The position numbers and the translations under genes were made by a program. Positions 16,657-23,565 of a DNA stretch of 35,994 nucleotides are shown piece after piece. The stretch spans positions 1 to 35,994 of the forward strand of contig JAENWA010000072.1 of assembly GCA_016650295.1 (NCBI GenBank), written 5' to 3'. The notes beneath the pieces were generated by a model. It did no database searches and was not told where the DNA came from. It saw only the letters and a program-made list of their open reading frames with translations. How positions within the stretch are numbered: position 1 is the stretch's first letter; each line of letters opens with the position of its first letter. The stretch is from Desulfuromonadales bacterium (lineage in GTDB: Bacteria; Desulfobacterota; Desulfuromonadia; Geobacterales; Pseudopelobacteraceae).

Positions 16657-17862
16657 ATGTCACACAACAAAGACGTCAAACGGACCCTGAAGAATGAAAG
16701 ACTGGAATACCCGATCAAGATGATGCACGCATATCCTTCCGTTAATGTTGGTTGGGGCGCACATACAATGGTTGGCAATGATGCCAAGGCATTGGGTATG
16801 ACCAATGCACTGATCGTAACCACCGGCCTGAAAGGCACCGGCATCGTCGAGACGATCCAGGGCGTGCTTAAGGCTGCCGGGGTTGCTTCCACGGTGTTTA
16901 GCGGAGTTACACCCAACCCGAAAGATCACGAAGTCATGGCAGGCGCAAAGGTTTTGGCAGCCGGCAAATTTGACGGTCTGATCAGCCTCGGCGGCGGCAG
17001 CTCACACGACTGCTGCAAGGCCATCAAACTCGTTCACAGCCATGACGGCCAGGACGTTCGCTCATTTGAAGGCGCTTTCAAGGCTACCAAGGCCAACACG
17101 ATCCCCCAGCTTGCCATCAACACCACATCAGGAACCGGTTCGGAAGTTTCCTGCTTCTCGATCATTAACCATACCGACAAGAAGTACAAGATGGCTCTTT
17201 TTGATCCCAACTGCACACCCAGCAAATCCATCAATGACCCATTGATCCACCAGTGCATGCCTGGCGAGCTGGCTGGCTACACCGGCATGGACGCACTTGC
17301 TCATGGCGTTGAAGCAATCACCTCCCGCCTGGGTGTTATCTCTGCATATGGTCCTGGCCTGAGCGCAATATCCTTGATCTTCGGCAACCTGCGTCAATCG
17401 GCAATGAACAGAAACAACGACAAAGCCGTCGAGGCGATGGTATGGGCTGAAATGGCAGCTGCCTACAGCTTCAACAGCGCCGGTCTCGGCCTGATTCACA
17501 GTATGGCTCATGCCCTGGGCGGCATGTACGATGCTCCTCATGGACTCTGCAACGCCATCGGCCTTGCTCCTGTCATGACCTTCAACCTCCCGGCCTGCCC
17601 GGAGCGCTTCAAGCAGATGGCTATTGCTGCCGGTATCGATGTCAGCGGCATGTCCGATATGAAAGCCGGCCGCGCATTTATCGATGCCTGTGTGGAACTG
17701 AAAGCCGACCTGGGCATCACCAAGACCTTCACGGATCTCGGTCTGCTTGAAAAAGACGTCGAAGGTCTGTCAAAATTCTCTGTTGCCGACATCTGCACAG
17801 AAGGCAACCCAACCGATACCGGTCTGCAGGATATGATCGGCATCTTCCACCAGTGCATGTAG
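16657..17862 (+). CDS. Iron-type (group III) alcohol dehydrogenase, second copy
   Basis: A 401-residue cytoplasmic NAD(P)-dependent alcohol dehydrogenase. Signatures: GVTPNPKDHEV, SLGGGSSHDCCKAI, TTSGTGSEVS. Metal ligands by family position are D212, H216 (GMDALAHGVEA), H281 and H295 (GLIHSMAHALGGMYDAPHG). The ATG at 16657 follows AAGGAGGAAG; an upstream in-frame start at 16603 lacks such a site. Codon use is visibly biased to preferred codons (AAC, AAG, GGC, ATC), stronger than in its neighbours, which suggests high expression. It has its own sigma-54 promoter and a strong terminator, so it is monocistronic. It resembles the methanol/1,3-propanediol dehydrogenase branch more than the first ADH does; substrate is inferred only as a short alcohol. 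Confidence 0.93.
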   Translation: MSHNKDVKRTLKNERLEYPIKMMHAYPSVNVGWGAHTMVGNDAKALGMTNALIVTTGLKGTGIVETIQGVLKAAGVASTVFSGVTPNPKDHEVMAGAKVLAAGKFDGLISLGGGSSHDCCKAIKLVHSHDGQDVRSFEGAFKATKANTIPQLAINTTSGTGSEVSCFSIINHTDKKYKMALFDPNCTPSKSINDPLIHQCMPGELAGYTGMDALAHGVEAITSRLGVISAYGPGLSAISLIFGNLRQSAMNRNNDKAVEAMVWAEMAAAYSFNSAGLGLIHSMAHALGGMYDAPHGLCNAIGLAPVMTFNLPACPERFKQMAIAAGIDVSGMSDMKAGRAFIDACVELKADLGITKTFTDLGLLEKDVEGLSKFSVADICTEGNPTDTGLQDMIGIFHQCM

Positions 17863-17899
17863 GTTGTATCTGATTCATTGTGTGCCTCTGTAATGTTAT

Positions 17900-17953
17900 A
17901 CCGCTGGCCCCGAAGGGATTGATGCCCCTGACCGGGAGCCAGCGGTTTTTTTT
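17900..17953 (+). terminator. Strong rho-independent terminator of the second ADH
   Basis: Arms ACCGCTGGC (17900-17908) and GCCAGCGGT (17938-17946) are followed by eight T residues (17946-17953). The inner region can pair further (CCCGAAGGG, CCCCTGACCGGG). It lies 38 bases past the stop. Confidence 0.88.
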
Positions 17954-18001
17954 GTTGAGTGCCTGACAGGATCAGAAATACCGCACTTAATACCCTCGAA
18001 C

Positions 18002-18017
18002 AGGCGCAAAGATTGCA
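18002..18017 (+). promoter_or_regulatory. Sigma-54-like promoter of the MoxR/VWA operon
   Basis: AGGCGCAAAGATTGCA has a perfect TTGC -12 block and GG (18003-18004) ten bases before GC (18015-18016); the -24 block AGGCGC differs from TGGCAC at two positions. Predicted start near 18028, 65 bases before the ATG at 18093. Confidence 0.6.
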
Positions 18018-18092
18018 AAGAAATGAGTATGCAAAGTGGTGCAGATTTCCTGATTATTTGTAACTGTCTAAATTCAACGATACGAGGCCATT

Positions 18093-18995
18093 ATGATTAC
18101 TGAACAAGGGGTTAAGGATCTTCTCAACACAAGTGGCTACATCGCCGACGATTCCATCGCCACCGCCGTTTTTCTGGCCATCCACATGGAGAAGCCGATC
18201 CTGATCGAGGGCCCTCCCGGTGTTGGAAAGACCGGCCTGGCCAAGGCCCTCTCATCGGCCCTGGATTTCCCCCTGGTGAGATTGCAGTGCTACGAAGGGA
18301 TCGACGAGGGCAAGGCGCTCTACGACTGGGAGTACGGCAAACAGCTGCTCTATACCCAACTGCTGCGTACCCAGCTGGATACCTATCTCTCCGTATCGGC
18401 TGACCTGCGGGAAGCCGTCGAGCGTCTGTCGGCTGAGGAGAGTCTGTTTTTCTCCAAAAATTTCCTGGTTCAGCGCCCGATTCTGCGCAGTTTCCTGTCC
18501 GAAAAACGCTCCCTGCTGCTGATCGATGAGATCGACCGCTCCGACGATGAATTCGAGGCGTTGCTGCTGGAGTGTCTGAGCGATTTCCAGGTTTCGATCC
18601 CGGAACTGGGGGTCATCGAAGCCAAGAGAAAGCCGCTGACGATCCTGACCAGCAACGGCACACGCATGATCTCCGACGCCTTGCGCCGACGCTGCCTGTA
18701 TCTCTATATCGGTTATCCGGAGCTGGATCGGGAAGTGGCAATCGTCTGCGCGAAATTCCCCGACCTCTGCGGGAATCTGGCACAGCAGATGGTGGCATTT
18801 CTGCGCAAGGCCCGCGAACTGAATCTGCGCAAGCCTCCCAGTGTCTCCGAAACCCTGGACTGGGCCCAGGTGCTTTCGATCATGAAGGCGACACAGCTTA
18901 CCCCTGAGGTGGTTGCCAATACCGTCGGGGTGATTGCAAAACACCAGACCGACCTGCAGAAGGTGACGGATCTGGCCGTACAGGAATTGAGCTAG
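18093..18995 (+). CDS. MoxR-family AAA+ ATPase (CoxD-like)
   Basis: A 300-residue AAA+ ATPase with Walker A GPPGVGKT (40-47), Walker B LLLIDEID (141-148) and an arginine-rich sensor stretch (SDALRRRCLY). It resembles CoxD of the CO dehydrogenase cluster, and more broadly NorQ/CbbQ. These MoxR proteins work with a VWA partner as chaperones that insert metals or remodel metalloenzymes. The ATG at 18093 follows GAGG. The VWA gene starts 2 bases after its stop, so they form a pair. No CO dehydrogenase, NO reductase or Rubisco gene is in the window; the nearest metalloenzymes are the two Fe-ADHs, which makes them the natural client candidates. Confidence 0.9.
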   Translation: MITEQGVKDLLNTSGYIADDSIATAVFLAIHMEKPILIEGPPGVGKTGLAKALSSALDFPLVRLQCYEGIDEGKALYDWEYGKQLLYTQLLRTQLDTYLSVSADLREAVERLSAEESLFFSKNFLVQRPILRSFLSEKRSLLLIDEIDRSDDEFEALLLECLSDFQVSIPELGVIEAKRKPLTILTSNGTRMISDALRRRCLYLYIGYPELDREVAIVCAKFPDLCGNLAQQMVAFLRKARELNLRKPPSVSETLDWAQVLSIMKATQLTPEVVANTVGVIAKHQTDLQKVTDLAVQELS

Positions 18996-18997
18996 CC

Positions 18998-20407
18998 ATG
19001 GAACGGATAATCACCCGCTTTGTCGCCGCTCTTCGTGAAAGTGGCATCCGTGTCTCGCCCGGTGAGACCCTGGATGCGGTCCAGGCCCTGGCGCTGGCCG
19101 GAATGGAGCGGCGCAGGTTGACCCGGCGGCTTCTGCGCCTGACACTGGTGAAGAATGTCAATGACATTCCGGTATTCAATGAGGTCTTCAACAGTTTTTT
19201 CAGCCGCTTCCGGTCTGTTGCCCCGGACATCGATATTCCGGATCTCATGAACGCCGCCACCACCAACATGGAGGGGGAATTCAACTACCTGGATCAACTG
19301 CCGGGTGATGACCACGACGACAACGCTCCTCTGCTCAAACTTGACAGCGATATCAATCCGGAAGATTTAGCCGAACTGAAAAGCCTGACGGAGATCGATC
19401 CGGACGATACGGACGGGATAGAAATCGTTGTGCAGATGAAGGGCTACCGCGGGAAGGCGAACAAAGCCCCCCGGCCGACGCGGCGCTATACGCAGAATCC
19501 GCTGACGATCGAACTTAACAAGGGTAACAGTACTGCAATGGGGATTACCTTTACCCCGGAAGAACAGATTGCCATGCAGGATGTAGTCTCACGGATGATG
19601 CTTCGTCTGCGCAAGGATATGAAGCGGATGCAGAACAATCAGAGTCGCGGAAAACTGCATGTCATAAAGACGATCCAGAAAAATTACCGCCATGATATGG
19701 TCCCGTTCGTGGTTGCGCTACGCCGCAAACGGCGGCAAAAGCCCCGATTGGTGGTCCTGTGTGACGTCAGCTTTTCCGTGAGCCATGCCTCCCGCTTCAT
19801 GCTGCTGCTGCTGCATACCCTGCATAATCAGATGCTGGATGTGCGCAGCTTCATCTTCAACCGCGAGGTGGCGGAAATTACCGAAATGCTGGCCAATATG
19901 CCGGTCAACGACCTGATGGAAACCATCGATAAGGGCGATATCGTCGATCTGGATGAAAACAGCAGTTTCGGCCAGGTTTTTCTCTCCTTCAAGAAAAAAT
20001 ATCTGGAAAACCTGAGAGGCCGACCGGCCTTTATTATCCTGGGAGACGCGCGCAACAACTACGACGAGGCCAACGACTGGGTGTTGGACGAGATGCGTGA
20101 GAAGGCCCGCTACATGCTCTGGCTTACTCCGGAAGAACGTGATACCTGGATGCGCGGCGACTGTCTGATGGAAACCTACGGCTCCTATTGCGACAAGGTG
20201 GAGGTCGTGAAGACGGTCGAGGATCTGAGCATGGTCGTGGAAGACCTGCTGCGTGACATCTATGCGGATGTGGCCCATCCGCTTGACAAGAAACGGATGC
20301 GGGAAGCCAAGGCGGCTGAAGTATATGATTCCAAAGATTATTATACCCGTGGCGCGAGCGGCGGCAGTGAGCCAAGTTTTGACCCTGCCGGGCGCAGCCA
20401 GTGGTGA
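18998..20407 (+). CDS. VWA-domain protein, CoxE-like
   Basis: A 469-residue protein whose C-terminal half is a von Willebrand A domain with MIDAS motif D256-x-S-x-S (VVLCDVSFSVS), preceded by a basic stretch (LRRKRRQKPR) and an N-terminal helical region with an acidic linker (about 100-145). It matches the CoxE-like VWA family that partners MoxR ATPases. No signal peptide or membrane helix, so the complex is cytoplasmic. The start at 18998 is fixed by the 2-base spacing from the MoxR stop. Downstream, an array of 7-base repeats (20425-20486) separates it from the Cys-rich protein gene, but no terminator intervenes, so all are probably one transcript. Confidence 0.9.
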   Translation: MERIITRFVAALRESGIRVSPGETLDAVQALALAGMERRRLTRRLLRLTLVKNVNDIPVFNEVFNSFFSRFRSVAPDIDIPDLMNAATTNMEGEFNYLDQLPGDDHDDNAPLLKLDSDINPEDLAELKSLTEIDPDDTDGIEIVVQMKGYRGKANKAPRPTRRYTQNPLTIELNKGNSTAMGITFTPEEQIAMQDVVSRMMLRLRKDMKRMQNNQSRGKLHVIKTIQKNYRHDMVPFVVALRRKRRQKPRLVVLCDVSFSVSHASRFMLLLLHTLHNQMLDVRSFIFNREVAEITEMLANMPVNDLMETIDKGDIVDLDENSSFGQVFLSFKKKYLENLRGRPAFIILGDARNNYDEANDWVLDEMREKARYMLWLTPEERDTWMRGDCLMETYGSYCDKVEVVKTVEDLSMVVEDLLRDIYADVAHPLDKKRMREAKAAEVYDSKDYYTRGASGGSEPSFDPAGRSQW

Positions 20408-20424
20408 GGAATACAGGTTAATAG

Positions 20425-20486
20425 GATGAGGGATGAAGGATGAAGGTTGAAGGTTGAAGGTTGAAGGTTGAAGGTTGAGGGTTGAA
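20425..20486 (+). repeat. Seven-base tandem repeat array, about 9 units
   Basis: Eight full units and one partial unit of GATGARG/GTTGARG: 20425-20431 GATGAGG, two GATGAAG, four GTTGAAG (20446-20473), one GTTGAGG, then GTTGAA. It is intergenic, starting 17 bases after the VWA stop and ending 25 bases before the next ATG. The pure centre suggests recent slippage. Confidence 0.92.
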
Positions 20487-20511
20487 TATCAGCATTTTAA
20501 AAGGAGTACGT

Positions 20512-20823
20512 ATGAGTTGCGACGAAAAAAATCACCAGATGCATATGTGTGCTCTCAAAAAACAGGGACTTGACGAATGTATCGAGAGCCTTTCAGATAA
20601 ACCCACGGTCGAATGCAGACAATGCGGCGCCAAGGCAAACAGCTCAAAAAACCTGTGCGCCGCGCATCTGGGTGATTGGGCGCCCAATGTGGAGGGAGGA
20701 CACGGCAGCGTTGGTCTCGAAGAAGTCGGCAAACCGCACGAGGGTGACGATGTCGAGAAAGAGAAAGAACCGGAGATCGACACCAAACAGGTGCCCATGG
20801 ACGGCGTCTGCGGCGGGTATTGA
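20512..20823 (+). CDS. Cys-rich small protein with MftA-like DGVCGGY tail
   Basis: A 103-residue protein starting MSCDEKNHQMHMCALKK. The ATG at 20512 has a strong site (AAAAGGAG) ahead of it. It contains C3, C13 and C23, then a zinc-ribbon-like cluster C35-x2-C38-x10-C49-x2-H52 (ECRQCGAKANSSKNLCAAH), an acidic linker (about 65-92), and ends PMDGVCGGY. The last eight residues resemble the C-terminus of the mycofactocin precursor MftA (IDGMCGVY), the part modified by the SPASM enzyme MftC; here Gly replaces the penultimate Val. It lies in the MoxR-VWA operon, 22 bases before a kinase gene. It may be a precursor peptide, a metal carrier, or simply a zinc-binding protein; I do not recognise a named family. 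Confidence 0.8.
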   Translation: MSCDEKNHQMHMCALKKQGLDECIESLSDKPTVECRQCGAKANSSKNLCAAHLGDWAPNVEGGHGSVGLEEVGKPHEGDDVEKEKEPEIDTKQVPMDGVCGGY

Positions 20824-20845
20824 GTAACGCAATGAAAGGGTAGTC

Positions 20846-22777
20846 ATGAGCCGAACGCAGCTTCAGCTCCACAGGCATGAATTGGAACAGCAGATCGAAG
20901 AACTGCGCCATGCCAACCAGGAGTTGGAGGCCTCTCGCAATAAATACGCCTTGCTGTACGACTTTGCCCCGGTTGGATATTTTACATTCGATCGAGGTGG
21001 TGGGATCCGGACCGTCAACCTGACCGGAGTCAGCATGCTGGGAGTCGATCGCGGCCTGCTGGCCGACCTGCGTTTCGTACATTTTGTCGCTGAAGCTGAT
21101 CGCTATATCTTTGCTGATTTTCTGCGGAGTGTCTTTCTGGGGCGCGACAAGTTGACCTGCCGGGTTAAACTCTCGATACCAGGCAAGCCGGCGTTGTATG
21201 TGCGAATAGAAGCGATGGCAACGGGCGCGGGCGATGAATGTAACGCAGCGCTCCTGGATATCACGGAACGCAAACGGGCTGAAGAGTTCCTGCGGGAGAG
21301 TGAATACAATCTGGCCAAAGCCCAGTCCATGTCCCATGTCGGCTCCTGGCGCTCGAATCCCCTGACCGGTGAATTGCGGGTATCGGACGAATTGCTCCGC
21401 ATCATGGGCCTCAGTCGCGAGGAGGCCACGCCGGAGGCCCTGGCGGCTCTGATCCATCCCGAGGATCGCAAGTCGGTCATGGCCCTTATGCAACAGGGCA
21501 CCGAGCGGGGCACGAACTACGAGATCGAACATCGCCTGCTGTTGAAGAACGGCAGCTCCAAGTGGGTCTATACGATCGTCGAACCCTCGGTCAATATCGC
21601 CCGCCAGGTGGTGACGCTCTACGGTACGACCCAGGACATAAGCGAGCGCAAGCAGGACGAGGTCCGGTTGCGAAACAAGAAGAACGAGCTGCAGGCCATA
21701 TTTGACGCGGTCAATGATGGTGTCATCGTCTTTGATCATAACGGTGCGATCCAGCATTTGAATCATATCTGTCCGCAGTTATTCTCGCAGGAAGTCCTTT
21801 CCGGAGGGAGTTGTCGGGATGTGTTTCATCCGGACACGGATTTCTCGCCGCATAACTGCCCGGTTGAGCTGGCCCTGCGCGGAGAACGGGTCGAGACATC
21901 CATGGTTTCCGAACGGGAAGGGCACAATACCCGCTATATCGACATCACCGCCAACCCGATCAAGGATGAAATGGGGGAAAAAACCCGGGCGCTGGTGTTT
22001 CTGCGGGACGTGACGCTGAAAAGGCTGCACGAGATGCAGCTGATTCAGACCGAGAAGATGTCCAGCATCGGAGTCCTGGCCACCGGGATCGCCCATGAAA
22101 TCAACAATCCGCTCACCTCGGTAGCGAGCTATGCCGAGGCGCTTCTGCGCCGCTTTAGAGATGAACCCTCGCTGGGTAAGGATATCAGGTTGGATGACTT
22201 TACGAAGTATCTGGAGGTCATTGTCCGCGAGGCATACCACTGCAAGGGGATTATCGGCAATCTGCTCAACTTCGGCAGAAAATCCGACGGCCTGATCGGT
22301 ACCGTAAACCTCACCGGGCTCCTGCTGGAAATCCTTGAACTCTTACGGCACCAGCCGAACTTTAAAGAGATAGAAGTCGTTGCTGATCTGAAGAAAAATA
22401 TTCCTGCCATCCTTGGTGACCCATCCGGTCTGCGCCAGGTTTTCATGAACCTGCTGATAAACGCCTGTCATGCCATCAAGGATGGCGGCCGGGTTGAGAT
22501 ATCAACGAACTACTCGGATAAAGACCAGGCTATTTTTGTCCAGGTTACTGATACGGGCTGCGGTATAGGCCATGATGTCATCGATCGGATCTGGGACCCT
22601 TTTTTCACGACCAAGGAAGTCGGCAAGGGGGTCGGCCTGGGGTTGGCGCTGTCATACAACATCGTCAAGCGTCACGGTGGCGAGATCAGCGTAAAGAGCA
22701 CGGTCGGGGAAGGGTCGCACTTTACGGTGCGGCTGCCGGTTCGTGGTGAGCAGGAGGGAAGGGATGGGGCGGATTAA
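20846..22777 (+). CDS. Soluble triple-PAS sensor histidine kinase
   Basis: A 643-residue cytoplasmic kinase: N-terminal coiled coil, PAS (about 30-145), PAS/PAC (about 150-270), a Cys-containing PAS (about 280-395) and HisKA with H417 (TGIAHEINNPLTS), then HATPase (NLLINACHAI, DTGCGI, GVGLGLAL). The third PAS plus catalytic part is a paralogue of the kinase at 12182. C309, C323 and C338 match C80, C94 and C109 there, while C92 is replaced by Gly. No regulator gene is adjacent, so it may also feed the NtrC-type regulator at 13387. It ends the MoxR operon. Ligand unknown; the shared Cys/His pattern suggests the same signal. Confidence 0.9.
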   Translation: MSRTQLQLHRHELEQQIEELRHANQELEASRNKYALLYDFAPVGYFTFDRGGGIRTVNLTGVSMLGVDRGLLADLRFVHFVAEADRYIFADFLRSVFLGRDKLTCRVKLSIPGKPALYVRIEAMATGAGDECNAALLDITERKRAEEFLRESEYNLAKAQSMSHVGSWRSNPLTGELRVSDELLRIMGLSREEATPEALAALIHPEDRKSVMALMQQGTERGTNYEIEHRLLLKNGSSKWVYTIVEPSVNIARQVVTLYGTTQDISERKQDEVRLRNKKNELQAIFDAVNDGVIVFDHNGAIQHLNHICPQLFSQEVLSGGSCRDVFHPDTDFSPHNCPVELALRGERVETSMVSEREGHNTRYIDITANPIKDEMGEKTRALVFLRDVTLKRLHEMQLIQTEKMSSIGVLATGIAHEINNPLTSVASYAEALLRRFRDEPSLGKDIRLDDFTKYLEVIVREAYHCKGIIGNLLNFGRKSDGLIGTVNLTGLLLEILELLRHQPNFKEIEVVADLKKNIPAILGDPSGLRQVFMNLLINACHAIKDGGRVEISTNYSDKDQAIFVQVTDTGCGIGHDVIDRIWDPFFTTKEVGKGVGLGLALSYNIVKRHGGEISVKSTVGEGSHFTVRLPVRGEQEGRDGAD

Positions 22778-22854
22778 CGGTTTTATGGTGCCGCGGCGTG
22801 GCCGGTCCAGGCGTTTGTCGAAGTCGCAGATACCACACTAGTATTTGGGGGGTG

Positions 22855-23022
22855 TCATTTTTCACCCTGCTTTATGGTGTCTATTCTTTGCCTGCCCCCA
22901 CCCAGAGGGATAAGCCGCCACACATGCCCGCATTCACATTCTTTTATCGGGCTTTCCTTTGACGTATATCCCCGTGCTTCATAGACATCAATCTTCCTGT
23001 TTTGACAATTCGGGCATTTCAT
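22855..23022 (-). CDS. Mini zinc-ribbon protein
   Basis: A 55-residue minus-strand frame starting MKCPNCQNRKIDVYEARGY at 23022 and ending at 22855. It has two metal-knuckle pairs, CPNC (C3, C6) and CECG (C29, C31), the layout of a small zinc ribbon. An AGGGGAAC stretch lies about 10 bases before the ATG. It is short and unsupported by neighbours, but the paired knuckles and the ribosome-binding site make it more likely real than random. Function unknown; such ribbons bind nucleic acid or other proteins. Confidence 0.55.
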   Translation of the reverse strand: MKCPNCQNRKIDVYEARGYTSKESPIKECECGHVWRLIPLGGGRQRIDTIKQGEK

Positions 23023-23116
23023 AGTTCGTAAGTTCCCCTGTCACGTGGACTGTTTTAGAGTAGCTCATCAGGTATAGCCTTTGACCGGTCTGTTGAAGTC
23101 GCTGCATGTCAGCTCG

Positions 23117-23500
23117 TTACATGAGTCTGGCCTTCCCATAGTTCACTTCATTATAGTCACCGCACTGCATCAGTATCCCCGGTGGATCGCGGAAATACAC
23201 CCAGGCGACATATCGTTTGTCTCCCAAGATCACAGCTGTCTCCCTGCGCTCATAGTGACGGGGATGTCCTTCAAATTTATCCAGTGCCGCCAGTGTACCA
23301 TCATCAACTGAATACAATTCTCCTGTAATTGGATATCGAGCTTCTGAACTGGTGACATAAGGGTAACCATTTTTGAGGTACATGGCATAACAGGCTTCGG
23401 TGCTGCCGACACCATAACAATGGGCACCCTTCAAAAGATGATGATTGCAATGTCCGTCACGAAGAGTACCGTACACAAAAACCAGATGTATCGGTTCCAT
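23117..23500 (-). CDS. Gamma-glutamylcyclotransferase-like (AIG2/GGCT fold) protein
   Basis: A 127-residue protein with the family start motif VFVYGTLRDG, ITGELYSVDDGTLAALDKFEG and a YERRETAVIL segment. The glutamate in the DKFEGHP region corresponds to the catalytic acid of gamma-glutamylcyclotransferases, which cleave gamma-glutamyl amino acids or repair gamma-glutamylamines. The ATG at 23500 follows AAGGAG. It ends the long minus-strand signalling cluster, 66 bases after the 1034-residue c-di-GMP protein, and may be cotranscribed with it. The exact substrate is not predictable. Confidence 0.82.
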   Translation of the reverse strand: MEPIHLVFVYGTLRDGHCNHHLLKGAHCYGVGSTEACYAMYLKNGYPYVTSSEARYPITGELYSVDDGTLAALDKFEGHPRHYERRETAVILGDKRYVAWVYFRDPPGILMQCGDYNEVNYGKARLM

Positions 23501-23565
23501 ATCATGTCTCCTTGGGATGACAAATTCAGTTCAACACGGTCCCCTCTTCGAGGCACGCCCAGCTG

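Noticed and set aside
20425-20486. CRISPR-like array
   Set aside because: Units are only seven bases with no spacers; it is a simple tandem repeat.
15094-20823. A complete mycofactocin biosynthetic cluster
   Set aside because: No MftB, MftD, MftE, MftF or MftR-like gene is present, and the tail has Gly in place of the crosslinked Val. Only a resemblance of the C-terminus is claimed.
20555-21766. 403-codon antisense frame across the Cys-rich protein and second kinase
   Set aside because: It spans two well-supported sense genes and shows no protein family features.
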